A DNA stretch of 34,299 nucleotides from Bifidobacterium breve (GTDB taxonomy: Bacteria > Actinomycetota > Acidimicrobiia > Acidimicrobiales > Acidimicrobilacustridaceae): NCBI GenBank assembly GCA_945878645.1, contig CAMCTW010000008.1, forward strand, positions 1 through 34,299, in the 5' to 3' direction. Positions 23,886 to 32,251 of the stretch are shown piece after piece. The notes under the pieces were generated by a model. The model was not told the DNA's origin. It made no database searches and saw nothing but the letters and a program-made list of their open reading frames with translations. A program made the position numbers and the translations under genes. Numbering within the stretch: position 1 is the first letter of the stretch; each line of letters starts with the position of its first letter.

Positions 23886-25136
23886 GTGCCCGAACAACCA
23901 GATCCGTTCGAACTCTTCGGGCTCGAGGCAGCGTCGCCACCTCCGCCGTTATTGCCGCCACCGCCTACACGGCCGGTGCCATCCCGCTCGCCTGAGGTCG
24001 ATGCGGAACCGATCAGCGACGCCCCGATGTCAGATGACGGTGACGACGGAGATGGCGGTGACTATGTCTCAGTTCGCGGCGGCGGAGGCCGTGGCGGTCG
24101 ATGGGCACTGTTGATTGGTGTGCCTCTCCTTGTTATTGCACTGCTTATCGGTGCAACGGGCTTTTGGGTGCAGGGCAAGATAACTCCTGGAAGTCCGGGC
24201 GAGGACGTCGCGTTCACGGTCCCCAAGGGCGCGACGACATCGCAAATTGCAACTGCGTTGGCGGAAAAGAAGGTGGTTTCGAGTGCTTCGGTATTCGAGT
24301 GGTACGTGAAATGGAAAGGCGGAGATCCATTCCAGGCCGGTGACTACGAAGGTTTACGTGTCAACAGTTCCATGGGTGATGTTGTCGACATTCTGAAGGC
24401 GGGTCCAGCGCCGCCGAAGACCGTTGTTTTTCTCGTTCGTGAAGGTCTGTGGGTTTCGGAATTTAAGAAACTCGCCCTCGAGAAGTTTCCAACGATGGAC
24501 CCAGCCGCGCTCGATGCCGCGTTAGCGAATACACATCCTTCACTTCAGCCGACGGGTTCGGCGAATCTCGAAGGATTTCTGTATCCAGCTACCTATGAAA
24601 TAGCGCAACAAGATGTTGGTAATGCACAAAAGCTGGTTGATCAGATGGTGGTTTCGTTTGATCGCGTGTCTCAGAGCGAAGGGCTGCCGAACGCGACGAC
24701 GAAGCTCAGGGGGGTAGCGGGCACCAAAGCGATCTCGCCGTATGAAGCGTTGATTGTTGCGTCGCTCGTGGAATCTGAAGCAAAGATCGATGCTGACCGC
24801 GCCAAGATCGCGCGTGTGATTTATAACCGACTTGCACGGGGTGAGAGCTTGGGTATTGATGCGTCAGTGCTCTATGCGATTCAGAAGCGCAAGGCGACGC
24901 TTACTGAATCCGACCTCAAGACTGATTCGCCCTACAACACGCGCTTGAAAAGGGGCCTACCGCCAGCCCCGATCAATTCGCCGGGACAGAAATCAATAAA
25001 CGCTGCGCTGAATCCTGCTCCAGGTGATTGGCTGTTCTACGTGCTCACCAATAAAGACGGCCTGCATTACTTCACAAATAACCTGGCCGATTTCAACAAA
25101 GCGGTCGCCGACGCCAAAGCCCGAGGCGTTTTCTGA
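23886..25136 (+). CDS. mltG: Endolytic murein transglycosylase MltG
   Basis: Membrane-anchored lytic transglycosylase that cuts nascent peptidoglycan and limits strand length. 416 aa. Seen: a cytoplasmic tail of about 72 residues, rich in Pro (PPPPLLPPPP), then Asp/Gly (DDGDDGDGGD, GGGGRGG); one transmembrane helix (about 73-95); a LysM-like FTVPKGATTSQIATALAEKKVVSS; and the YceG domain with LEGFLYPATYEI, EALIVASLVESEAK (catalytic Glu296), RAKIARVIYNRLARG, DSPYNTRLKRGLPPAPINSPG and the terminal DGLHYFTNNLADFNKAV. The start is a GTG 21 nt after ruvX with only a weak ribosome site. It overlaps aroE by 1 nt. Confidence 0.94.
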   Translation: MPEQPDPFELFGLEAASPPPPLLPPPPTRPVPSRSPEVDAEPISDAPMSDDGDDGDGGDYVSVRGGGGRGGRWALLIGVPLLVIALLIGATGFWVQGKITPGSPGEDVAFTVPKGATTSQIATALAEKKVVSSASVFEWYVKWKGGDPFQAGDYEGLRVNSSMGDVVDILKAGPAPPKTVVFLVREGLWVSEFKKLALEKFPTMDPAALDAALANTHPSLQPTGSANLEGFLYPATYEIAQQDVGNAQKLVDQMVVSFDRVSQSEGLPNATTKLRGVAGTKAISPYEALIVASLVESEAKIDADRAKIARVIYNRLARGESLGIDASVLYAIQKRKATLTESDLKTDSPYNTRLKRGLPPAPINSPGQKSINAALNPAPGDWLFYVLTNKDGLHYFTNNLADFNKAVADAKARGVF

Positions 25137-25978
25137 TGAGCCCCACTGGGCAGACTCGAATTGCGGCAGTGATCGGGGACCCAGTCCGCCATTCGCTTTC
25201 TCCGACGTTGATGAATGCAGCGTTCGAAGCAACGGGGATCGACTGGTCCTATGTGGCGTTAGAGGTCGCAGCGATGCAACTTCCCGATGCGTTGGCTGGC
25301 GTGCGCGCGCTCGGAATCGCCGGACTTTCAATCACCATGCCCCATAAGGAAAGTGCGGCTGCTTGTTGTGATCGCCTCTCTCCGACAGCTGAGCGTTTGG
25401 GAGCAGTGAACTGCATCGTCAATGACGGGGGAGTCCTCACCGGCCACAACACTGACGGTGATGGATTCATCCGATCATTGCGTCATGGTTTCGCATTCGA
25501 ACCAGCGAACAAGCGCTGTGTTGTTTTCGGCGCGGGCGGAGCGGCCCGCTCAATCGTCCTTGCACTTGCCGATGCAGGGGCATCAGAAATTGTTGTCGTG
25601 AACAGAACGCTTGGCCGCGCTGAGAGAACTGCTGCTCTTGCTGGTGACCGGGGAGAAGTCGTGGCCCTCAAAGGCGCACAATCAGATCTCGTCGATGCAG
25701 CCCTCATTGTGAATGCAACCTCTATAGGGATGGGTGAGCCCACGGCAAACGACGTTCCGTTCGACGCGTCAGTGCTGCACGACGGCCAAGTGCTCATTGA
25801 CATTGTTTATAAGCCCCTTGAAACACCGCTGCTGGCGATTGCCCGAGAACGAGGTGTTTCTGCTGCCAATGGGGTCGCAATGTTGGCCCATCAAGCAGCA
25901 GTGCAGTTTGAATTGTGGACCGGAGTCGATGCCCCGATCGATGTGATGCTGGCCTCTGTGGCCGACCAACTCGGCTGA
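25136..25978 (+). CDS. aroE: Shikimate 5-dehydrogenase
   Basis: Reduces 3-dehydroshikimate to shikimate with NADPH. 280 aa. Seen: VIGDPVRHSLSPTLMNAAF (shikimate-binding Ser-Leu-Ser), LSITMPHKES with catalytic Lys71, AVNCIV, GHNTDGDGF with catalytic Asp107, the Rossmann loop GAGGAAR (132-138) followed by VVNRTLGRAERT, and the late NGVAMLAHQAAVQFELWTG. VVNRT supports NADP use. It opens the shikimate series that continues beyond the prepilin peptidase. Confidence 0.96.
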   Translation: MSPTGQTRIAAVIGDPVRHSLSPTLMNAAFEATGIDWSYVALEVAAMQLPDALAGVRALGIAGLSITMPHKESAAACCDRLSPTAERLGAVNCIVNDGGVLTGHNTDGDGFIRSLRHGFAFEPANKRCVVFGAGGAARSIVLALADAGASEIVVVNRTLGRAERTAALAGDRGEVVALKGAQSDLVDAALIVNATSIGMGEPTANDVPFDASVLHDGQVLIDIVYKPLETPLLAIARERGVSAANGVAMLAHQAAVQFELWTGVDAPIDVMLASVADQLG

Positions 25979-25987
25979 GTTTCGACA

Positions 25988-26674
25988 ATGAACACGGTCC
26001 GCCTCCTCGTGTGCATCGTGTTGGCGGTTCCGTGTGGTGCTTTGGTTTCCAACATCGCCGAAAAGTTCGTCACTGAACGTCCGTTATTTCAGCCTTCGGT
26101 GAGCCCTCGCGTTTCAGCGCGCACGCTTGCCATCGGAATCATAACGATGGTGGTTTTTCTACTTTTGAGTTGGAGATTCACCGACGCATCGTGGGCTGAA
26201 CTCTTGGCCTACCTCGCTGGTTTCGCCGCCGTGTTGTTAGCTAGTGTTATCGATCTCACCGAATATCGCCTTCCCGATGTTGTCGTCCTGCCCTCACTAG
26301 CGACTGGTGTGGTGCTCATCGCGAGTATTTCAATCGTTGACAACTCCGCCGATCGAATGCGGTATGCGTATGTTGCTGCGCTTCTGGCGTTTGGTGTTCT
26401 CCTGATCGTTCACTTGATCTCACCCAGTGGAATGGGTTTTGGAGACGTGAAGTTCGTCGCGCTACTCGGTCTGATGGTGGGATGGCAGGCGCATTCATTC
26501 GGTGATGCGGTGATCGTTGTTCTCTGGCTTTTCCTCATCGGGTTTGCCTTCGGTACGGTCGGCGGAGTTGCACTTATGGTTCTTCGGGGTCGCAGTCAGG
26601 CCTTCCCGTTCGGTCCGTTCTTGGCGATTGGGGCCCTCTTCACGGTCCTTTTGAGCCGAGCGTTTGTGGGCTGA
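25988..26674 (+). CDS. Prepilin peptidase, A24 family (no methyltransferase domain)
   Basis: Polytopic aspartic protease that cleaves type IV prepilin-like leaders at the inner face of the membrane. 228 aa with about six to seven hydrophobic segments. The two active-site aspartates are visible: Asp89 in ASVIDLTEYRLPD and Asp153 in GMGFGDVK (the GxGD motif). The N-terminal cytosolic domain that methylates pilins in proteobacterial PilD is absent, so it should be peptidase only. The same kind of gene sits beside aroE in M. tuberculosis. No pilin genes are in the window; the substrates may be Tad/Flp or type IV pilins elsewhere. Confidence 0.88.
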   Translation: MNTVRLLVCIVLAVPCGALVSNIAEKFVTERPLFQPSVSPRVSARTLAIGIITMVVFLLLSWRFTDASWAELLAYLAGFAAVLLASVIDLTEYRLPDVVVLPSLATGVVLIASISIVDNSADRMRYAYVAALLAFGVLLIVHLISPSGMGFGDVKFVALLGLMVGWQAHSFGDAVIVVLWLFLIGFAFGTVGGVALMVLRGRSQAFPFGPFLAIGALFTVLLSRAFVG

Positions 26675-26697
26675 CTCAGGCCAATAGCGAAACTGGC

Positions 26698-26727
26698 TTC
26701 GAAAGGGGTGGAACAGGCCGGTAGATT
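26698..26727 (+). promoter_or_regulatory. Promoter of the aroC operon
   Basis: TTCGAA (26698-26703), 18 nt, TAGATT (26722-26727), then 6 nt to the GTG at 26734. The predicted transcript start is the first base of the start codon. The -35 is weak, but the same TTCGAA precedes the queA box. Confidence 0.5.
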
Positions 26728-26733
26728 GAACCG

Positions 26734-27999
26734 GTGCTGCGTTATCTGACCGCCGGTGAATCCCATGGCAAGGCCCTCGTTGTCATCCTCGAAGGCCTTC
26801 CTGCTGGTTTGCCCATCACCGTCGACCAAATAGGAAATGAGCTGGCCCGACGCCGACTTGGCTTCGGTCGTGGGCCTCGCATGAAGTTCGAAGCCGACGA
26901 AGTCACCATCCTCGCCGGTGTCCGTCACGGACTTACCCTCGGTTCCCCAGTCGCGATCGAAATTGGCAACAGCGAATGGGAAAAGAAATGGACCGAGGAG
27001 ATGTCTCCTCATCCTGGCCAGACCTCTCAGAAACTGACGACACCCCGTCCGGGTCATGCTGACCTCACTGGTATGCAGAAATACGGCTTCGACGATGCTC
27101 GCAATGTGCTCGAGCGAGCATCGGCTCGCGAAACAGCGGCGCGTGTCGCTGCTGGTGCCGTAGCGAAAGCATTGCTCTCGCATCTCGGAACCGAGGTCGG
27201 TTCGCATGTAATCGCACTGGGTCCAATTCGTGCTTCCGTTTCCGCCCGCCCAGAGCCCGGCGGGTTTGGCCCAGTCGACGATTCTGAAGTGCGTTGTCTC
27301 GATGCCGTTGGCGAAGCGGAAATGGTCGCGGCGATCAAGGCCGCGCAGAAGGCCGGCGATTCGCTCGGCGGTGTTGTTGAAGTGGTAGCCCACGGGGTTC
27401 CGATCGGGCTCGGCAGTCACGTGCACTGGGATCGTCGCCTCGACGGATTGTTGGCCCAAGCTCTGCTTTCGATTCAAGCTGTCAAAGGCGTCGAGATCGG
27501 CGACGGATTCGATGTCGCTGCTCGCCCAGGGTCTGAAGCGCACGACCCCATCGTGTGGGACGAAGTTGCGTCGACGTATCGGCGAACAAGTGCGAATGCC
27601 GGAGGCATCGAAGGCGGGATGTCGACTGGAGAAGTACTTATCGCTCATGTGGCGATGAAACCGCTTGCGACCCTGAATCGCCCCGTCCTCGCCACTGTCG
27701 ATACCGCAACCAAAGAGGCCGGCGTCTCATTTCGCGAACGCACCGATGTCACTGCGGTTCCGGCCATGGGTGTTGTCGCTGAAGCCATGGCAGCTCTTGT
27801 TATTGCCAGCGAGGCGCTTCGCAAATTTGGTGGCGACTCGTTAGAAGAATTCGTTCGTAACCACGACACGTTCATTGCCCAGGTTCGCGAGCAAACGTCA
27901 CGGATCGATACCACGGGCGCGCTCGATCCCGACGCAAAGCCGCTCAACTGGGACGCCGGACAGGCGTTCGCCGACGGCGCCGATGCGCCCAAGGCGTGA
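26734..27999 (+). CDS. aroC: Chorismate synthase
   Basis: Last step of the shikimate pathway: removes phosphate from EPSP to give chorismate, using reduced FMN. 421 aa, somewhat longer than the common 360-400. Seen: [85 protein letters not shown], [19 protein letters not shown] [47 protein letters not shown] and the C-terminal [13 protein letters not shown]. Starts with GTG and appears leaderless. The stop overlaps aroK by 4 nt. Confidence 0.97.
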   Translation: MLRYLTAGESHGKALVVILEGLPAGLPITVDQIGNELARRRLGFGRGPRMKFEADEVTILAGVRHGLTLGSPVAIEIGNSEWEKKWTEEMSPHPGQTSQKLTTPRPGHADLTGMQKYGFDDARNVLERASARETAARVAAGAVAKALLSHLGTEVGSHVIALGPIRASVSARPEPGGFGPVDDSEVRCLDAVGEAEMVAAIKAAQKAGDSLGGVVEVVAHGVPIGLGSHVHWDRRLDGLLAQALLSIQAVKGVEIGDGFDVAARPGSEAHDPIVWDEVASTYRRTSANAGGIEGGMSTGEVLIAHVAMKPLATLNRPVLATVDTATKEAGVSFRERTDVTAVPAMGVVAEAMAALVIASEALRKFGGDSLEEFVRNHDTFIAQVREQTSRIDTTGALDPDAKPLNWDAGQAFADGADAPKA

Positions 28000-28532
28000 A
28001 CAGCGCCGGATCCAGTTCGGCACACATTGTGCTGATCGGGATGATGGGGGTGGGCAAGTCAACTGTGGGGCGTCGGGTTGCCAAGGAACTGTCGCGCCCA
28101 TTCGTTGATTCTGACGATGAAGTTGTGGCTCGCACGGGGCGCGCGGTCACCGAGATCTTCGCCACCGACGGCGAACCGGCGTTTCGGGGGATCGAGGCCG
28201 GGGTTATGGCTGATCTCCTTAGGTCACCAATTCCCACAGTGATCGCTGCCGCCGGTGGTTCAGTGCTGAGTGAAGCGACCAGATCTGCGCTGCGTGAATC
28301 GGGCACCGTTGTCTGGATGCGCGCTCCTGTCGACGTTCTTGTGGGTCGGACCTCTCGCGGAACGCACCGTCCCGCACTTGCCAACGACCCCCGGGCAACA
28401 TTGACGCAAATGGAATCTGACCGGGAATCGCTCTACAGCGAAGTAGCCGACGTCACCGTCGACTGCACTGCTCCAATTTCTGATGTGGTCAGCTCCATCG
28501 TTCGCTCGGTGAACGAGGTTGATGCTCAATGA
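27996..28532 (+). CDS. aroK: Shikimate kinase
   Basis: Phosphorylates shikimate at the 3-OH. 178 aa. Seen: [20 protein letters not shown] with Walker A (about 15-22), [32 protein letters not shown] (shikimate-binding Asp and Arg), AAGGSVL (the GGG-like motif, here AGGS), [14 protein letters not shown], and the lid with THRPALA. Start GTG in the GTGA overlap with aroC; ATGA overlap with aroB. The lid and shikimate site look intact. Confidence 0.95.
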   Translation: MNSAGSSSAHIVLIGMMGVGKSTVGRRVAKELSRPFVDSDDEVVARTGRAVTEIFATDGEPAFRGIEAGVMADLLRSPIPTVIAAAGGSVLSEATRSALRESGTVVWMRAPVDVLVGRTSRGTHRPALANDPRATLTQMESDRESLYSEVADVTVDCTAPISDVVSSIVRSVNEVDAQ

Positions 28533-29545
28533 TCGTGGTCCCTGTTCAGCTCGCAGATCGCTCCTACGAGGTTCTTGTTGGCGACGGCGTTCGGTCAGAA
28601 CTCTCTCGTCTGATTCCGCAGCGAGCGAAGCGCGTGGCGATTGTTACTCAAGAAGGTCTCGGTATCGAAGTCGACCCAGGGCGTGAACACAAGGTTTTCA
28701 CGATGGGTGATGGCGAACAGTCGAAGTCAATGTCCACGGTTGAGTCGCTTTGCCGACAGTTCGCTCAGTGGGGTCTCACTCGTGCCGACTGCGTGGTCGC
28801 GGTCGGCGGAGGAATCGTTACCGATACCGCTGGTTATGCCGCTGCCTCCTATCACCGCGGCGTTCCTGTTGTGCATGTCTCCACCACGTTGGTAGGGCAA
28901 GTCGATGCAGCAATAGGCGGTAAGACGGGTGTGAATATCCCCGAAGGGAAGAACCTGGTTGGCGCTTATTGGCAGCCTTCTGGCGTTGTGTGCGACACCG
29001 GTCTGCTCACAACATTGTCGCCGCGCGAATACCGATGCGGTCTCGGTGAAATCGCCAAGTATCACTTTCTCGGCGGCGAAGGCCTCGACGCGTTGCCAAT
29101 CGACGAACAGGTCGCCGCTTGTGTTGCGATCAAAGCAGCAGTTGTTGCTAGCGATGAACGCGAAGGTGGTGCTCGCGCCACACTGAATTACGGGCACACG
29201 TTGGCTCACGCAATTGAGATCGCGGGCGACCACGATCTTCGCCACGGAGAAGCAGTAGCGATCGGTCTCATCTTTGCTGCAGAGCTCGGGCATCGTTTGG
29301 GCCGAATCGATGTGGAGCGAGTTGCCGAACACCGCCGTGTCGTGGGAGCCTACGACCTGCCGATGACGCTTCCATCTGGTCTGAAAAATGCTGAACTCCT
29401 CGCCCTAATGGGTCGGGACAAAAAAGCGCTCGATGGAATTACGTTCGTTCTCGACGGCCCCACTGGGGTTGAATCTGTCACCGGAGTCGAATTGTCACTT
29501 ATCGAAGACTCACTTGATGCCATCCGTTCCGAAGGAGACCGCTGA
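28529..29545 (+). CDS. aroB: 3-Dehydroquinate synthase
   Basis: NAD- and Zn-dependent enzyme that cyclises DAHP to 3-dehydroquinate. 338 aa, near the short end of the family. Seen: SYEVLVGDGV, VTQEGLG, the NAD site VAVGGGIVTDTAGYAAASYHRG, STTLVGQVDAAIGGKTGVNIPEGKNLVGAYWQP, the metal-binding region RCGLGEIAKYHFL with Glu, then LNYGHTLAHAIE and LRHGEAVAIGL (zinc histidines), and MGRDKKALDG near the end. Overlaps aroK by 4 nt and aroQ by 1 nt. Confidence 0.96.
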   Translation: MIVVPVQLADRSYEVLVGDGVRSELSRLIPQRAKRVAIVTQEGLGIEVDPGREHKVFTMGDGEQSKSMSTVESLCRQFAQWGLTRADCVVAVGGGIVTDTAGYAAASYHRGVPVVHVSTTLVGQVDAAIGGKTGVNIPEGKNLVGAYWQPSGVVCDTGLLTTLSPREYRCGLGEIAKYHFLGGEGLDALPIDEQVAACVAIKAAVVASDEREGGARATLNYGHTLAHAIEIAGDHDLRHGEAVAIGLIFAAELGHRLGRIDVERVAEHRRVVGAYDLPMTLPSGLKNAELLALMGRDKKALDGITFVLDGPTGVESVTGVELSLIEDSLDAIRSEGDR

Positions 29546-29988
29546 TGTCGAACGCTCCCATTGTTCTCTTGCTTTCTGGCGTGAATCTCAATCTGCTCGG
29601 CGATCGTGAGCCTGAGATCTACGGCACCTCGACCCTCGCTGATCACGTAGCCACGGCAACTGCGGCAGCGGAAGGCCAAGGGCTCGTCATCGAACATTTG
29701 CAGTCGAACGCCGAGTCAGAACTCGTCGAGGCAATTCACGCTGCGCGTCGCCGGTGTGCGGCCATCATCTTCAATCCCGGGGCATTCACGCATTACGCCT
29801 GGTCGCTGCACGATGCGCTTGCAGCGTTCGATGGTCCGATCATTGAGCTGCACCTTTCTAACCCAGCGGCTCGCGAGGAATGGCGTAAGACCTCGGTGGT
29901 TGCCCCGGTGGCCACGGGGACCATCGCCGGATTCGGTGGCGACGGATACCGCCTCGCTGTCGACGCAGTGGCAACGCTGTTGAAGTGA
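29545..29988 (+). CDS. aroQ: Type II 3-dehydroquinate dehydratase
   Basis: Dodecameric enzyme that dehydrates 3-dehydroquinate to 3-dehydroshikimate. 147 aa. Seen: SGVNLNLLGDREPEIYGTSTL with the catalytic Tyr26 and the mobile-loop Arg; LQSNAESELVEAIHAA; FNPGAFTHYAWSLHDAL with the catalytic His; ELHLSNPAAREEWRKTSVVAPVATGTIAGFG. Two small differences from the usual pattern are SGVN for GPN and HLSN for HISN or HVSN; both are mild. TGATG overlap with aroB, GTGA overlap with pepP. Confidence 0.96.
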   Translation: MSNAPIVLLLSGVNLNLLGDREPEIYGTSTLADHVATATAAAEGQGLVIEHLQSNAESELVEAIHAARRRCAAIIFNPGAFTHYAWSLHDALAAFDGPIIELHLSNPAAREEWRKTSVVAPVATGTIAGFGGDGYRLAVDAVATLLK

Positions 29989-31130
29989 GCGACGTGGCTT
30001 CCGCATCTTCAACGGTTTCGATTGCTCAACGCTTCGCTGAGCTGCCGCCGTTACTGGTGGCCGATCGCGTCGATCGGTTGCGCGCAGCATTGGTGAACGC
30101 TGAGCTTGATGCGTTGTTGGTCACAGCAAGAAGCAATATCCGCTATCTGACGGGTTTTACCGGTACTGCCGGCATGGTGGTCATAACTACCGAAGACATG
30201 GTGCTGGTTACTGACGGTCGCTATACAGAACAGGCCGCCGATCAACTTTCAGCGTCAGGTGCGCCGTCGCGTCTCGAGATCACCTCGACCGCTCAACGCG
30301 ATGTCGTCGCATCGGTTACGGGTGGAGCATCGCGAATCGGCCTCGAAGCCGACCACATCTCGTGGTCAACACAAAGTCGCTACGCCGACGACTGGTTCAG
30401 TGCTCAGCAGATCATTGCCACAACCGGAGTCATAGAAACACTTCGTCGTTCGAAAGACACTGCAGAACTCGCCCGTATGGAACTTGCTGCTGCTATTGCC
30501 GACACCGCACTTGCTGAGCGTCGATCCTCGTTACTCGACGGCCTCACCGAGTCGGAGTTCGCTCTTGCCCTCGATTCGGCAATGCGCCAACTCGGAGCTT
30601 CGGGAACAAGTTTTGAGACCATCGTTGCGTCTGGTCCGAACGGGGCCAAGCCCCATGCGCGGCCTACCGATCGTCGTATCCAAGACGGCGACCTTGTCGT
30701 GATCGACTTTGGCTGCATTGTCGATGGCTATTGCTCTGACATGACTAGAACTGTCGCAATTGGCGAGGTCGATCCCACCTGTCTGCGGATGCTTGAGGTT
30801 GTTACGGCTTCGAACGAAGCAGGTGTCGCAGCAGTAGGACCAGGCGTGCCGGCATCGGAGATTGATGCGGCCGCTCGTTCGGTCATCGCCGAAGCCGGTT
30901 GGCTTGATTCCTTCACCCATGGCACCGGCCACGGGGTTGGTCTGGACATCCATGAGGCTCCGAGAGTGGCCGCGACCAGCGCTGATACGCTTTCTCCCGG
31001 CGAAGTCGTCACCGTCGAACCGGGTGTTTACCTCCCGGCGTACGGCGGGGTCCGAATGGAAGACAGCGTCGTCGTCACCCCCGATGGGTGTCGACCCCTC
31101 ACTCACACAACGAAGTCACCGAAGCCCTGA
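29985..31130 (+). CDS. M24 family aminopeptidase P / Xaa-Pro peptidase
   Basis: Two-metal peptidase that removes residues before proline or cuts Xaa-Pro dipeptides. 381 aa: an N-terminal creatinase-like domain (RVDRLRAALVNAELDALLVTARSNIRYLTGFTG) and a C-terminal pita-bread domain with all five metal ligands visible, Asp in VIDFGCIVDG, Asp in YCSDMTRTVAIG, His in HGTGHGVGLDIHEAP, Glu in VTVEPGVYLP and Glu in GGVRMEDSVVV. Genes of this family stand before efp in M. tuberculosis and Bacillus (annotated pepQ, ypdF-like or pepP), and EF-P handles polyproline stalls, so the pairing is sensible but not proof of function. GTG start in the aroQ overlap. Confidence 0.92.
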   Translation: MSDVASASSTVSIAQRFAELPPLLVADRVDRLRAALVNAELDALLVTARSNIRYLTGFTGTAGMVVITTEDMVLVTDGRYTEQAADQLSASGAPSRLEITSTAQRDVVASVTGGASRIGLEADHISWSTQSRYADDWFSAQQIIATTGVIETLRRSKDTAELARMELAAAIADTALAERRSSLLDGLTESEFALALDSAMRQLGASGTSFETIVASGPNGAKPHARPTDRRIQDGDLVVIDFGCIVDGYCSDMTRTVAIGEVDPTCLRMLEVVTASNEAGVAAVGPGVPASEIDAAARSVIAEAGWLDSFTHGTGHGVGLDIHEAPRVAATSADTLSPGEVVTVEPGVYLPAYGGVRMEDSVVVTPDGCRPLTHTTKSPKP

Positions 31131-31163
31131 CCTGCGTCACGGTTCCGGACCAGGAAGGCCCCG

Positions 31164-31727
31164 ATGCCCACGATCACCACGAACGACATCAAGAACGGTA
31201 TGGCCCTCGATATCGAAGGCGTGCTGTTCGAAATTGTTGAGTTCCAGCATGTGAAGCCGGGCAAGGGTGGCGCGTTTGTTCGCACAACCCTCAAGAACGC
31301 TCGTAATGGCGCCGTCGTCGAGCGCACCTTCCGTGCCGGTGAAAAAGTTGAGCGAGCCATGATCGACAAGCGAGAGATGCAATTTCTCTACCGCTCAGGC
31401 GATGACTATGTCTTCATGGACAACACGACCTTTGATCAACTCAATGTCGGCCCATCTTCACTTGGTGATGCCTCTAACTATCTCGTGGAAAATGGTGAGG
31501 CTGTTCTCAAGATGTACGGCGACGAGATCGTGGGCATCGAATTGCCAGCTGCGGTCGAATTGAACATTGCTGAAACCGAGCCCGGCATCCAGGGCGATCG
31601 TGTTTCAGGTGCTCGTAAACCCGCCACCCTTGAAACCGGGCTTGTCATCCAAGTTCCTCTTTTTGTTGACCCAAATGATCGCGTCAAGGTTGACACCCGC
31701 ACCGGCGAATATCTGACCCGGGCGTGA
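31164..31727 (+). CDS. efp: Translation elongation factor P
   Basis: Relieves ribosome stalling at consecutive prolines. 187 aa with the three beta-barrel domains of the family. AGGAAGG stands 5 nt before the ATG. The tip loop of domain I reads HVKPGKGGAF, with the modifiable Lys34 (codon 31263-31265) in PGKGG; no EpmA/EpmB lysylation genes are in view, and actinobacterial EF-P is often unmodified. The later GxxG-like stretch NIAETEPGIQGDR and the end PLFVDPNDRVKVDTRTGEYLTRA are typical. GTGA overlap with nusB. Confidence 0.97.
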   Translation: MPTITTNDIKNGMALDIEGVLFEIVEFQHVKPGKGGAFVRTTLKNARNGAVVERTFRAGEKVERAMIDKREMQFLYRSGDDYVFMDNTTFDQLNVGPSSLGDASNYLVENGEAVLKMYGDEIVGIELPAAVELNIAETEPGIQGDRVSGARKPATLETGLVIQVPLFVDPNDRVKVDTRTGEYLTRA

Positions 31728-32131
31728 GCGAGGACTTCGGAAACGCAACCAATCGACACGACGCTCGCGAGCGCGCTTTCCACCTCCTCTACGAAACCGA
31801 GATGAAGGGCAACGCGATTGCCGACGTCTTGGCCGCGTTGCCCGTTGGTCCCGATGAATTCGCTACCGAACTTGTCGTCGGAGTCGGAGCGAATCAGGCA
31901 GAACTCGATGCGATCATCGCGACCCACGCCCGCAACTGGGATGTCGATCGCATGCCGGCACTCGATCGAGCCATCCTTCGGTTGGCTACCTACGAACTCA
32001 TCCACCGGCCCGATGTTCCGACCGCAGTGGTGATCTCCGAAGCGGTGGAATTGGCGAAGTCCTACAGCACCGATGACAGCAGTCGCTATGTAAATGGCGT
32101 GCTCTCAGCGGTAGCAGGCGCGGTTCGCTAA
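31724..32131 (+). CDS. nusB: Transcription antitermination factor NusB
   Basis: Binds boxA RNA with S10 (NusE) during rRNA transcription antitermination. 135 aa, all helical. Seen: HDARERAFHLLYETEMKG (boxA-binding Arg-rich first helix), then IIATHARNWDVDRMPALDRAILRLATYELIHRPDVPTAVVISEAVELAKSYSTDDSSRYVNGVLSAV, the complete family C-terminal half. GTG start overlapping efp by 4 nt. The pyr promoter follows 7 nt after its stop; no terminator lies between, so read-through into pyr is possible. Confidence 0.95.
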   Translation: MSEDFGNATNRHDARERAFHLLYETEMKGNAIADVLAALPVGPDEFATELVVGVGANQAELDAIIATHARNWDVDRMPALDRAILRLATYELIHRPDVPTAVVISEAVELAKSYSTDDSSRYVNGVLSAVAGAVR

Positions 32132-32138
32132 GACGCGA

Positions 32139-32144
32139 TACAAT
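32139..32144 (+). promoter_or_regulatory. -10 hexamer TACAAT of the pyr operon
   Basis: TACAAT lies 7 nt after the nusB stop. A start about 32151 would give a leader of some 50 nt before the GTG of pyrR, just enough to include the PyrR-binding loop. No good -35 is seen. Confidence 0.5.
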
Positions 32145-32162
32145 CTCCTTCTGATCGTTAAG

Positions 32163-32251
32163 CGGGTCCCGTGAGGCCCGGACGGACAGGAAGGACCACG
32201 AACGTGGCTGAACGCGAACGACGCCTTACGCCCCCATATGGGGGCGTTTTT
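32163..32251 (+). promoter_or_regulatory. PyrR-dependent attenuator: binding loop, antiterminator, terminator
   Basis: Three mutually exclusive RNA structures can be read. (1) A PyrR-binding hairpin at 32163-32180: CGGG/CCCG lower stem, a bulged U, then C-C/G-G closing CGUGA; UCCCGUGAGG fits the known UCCNGNGAGG consensus. (2) An antiterminator: CGUGAGGC (32170-32177, part of that hairpin) pairs over 8 bp, one G-U, with GCCUUACG (32223-32230), and GGG at 32164-32166 can continue on the C run. (3) The terminator at 32228-32251, whose 5' arm is used by the antiterminator. UMP-bound PyrR would stabilise (1), free the terminator and lower pyr expression. The leader also holds CCAC-GAAC-GTGG (32196-32207) covering the GTG start, and the loop is only 7 nt from the ribosome site, so translational repression as in mycobacteria is possible as well. 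Confidence 0.75.

Noticed and set aside
26596-27648. 350-codon minus-strand open frame across pilin peptidase and aroC
   Set aside because: Shadow of aroC; the plus-strand protein carries all chorismate synthase motifs.
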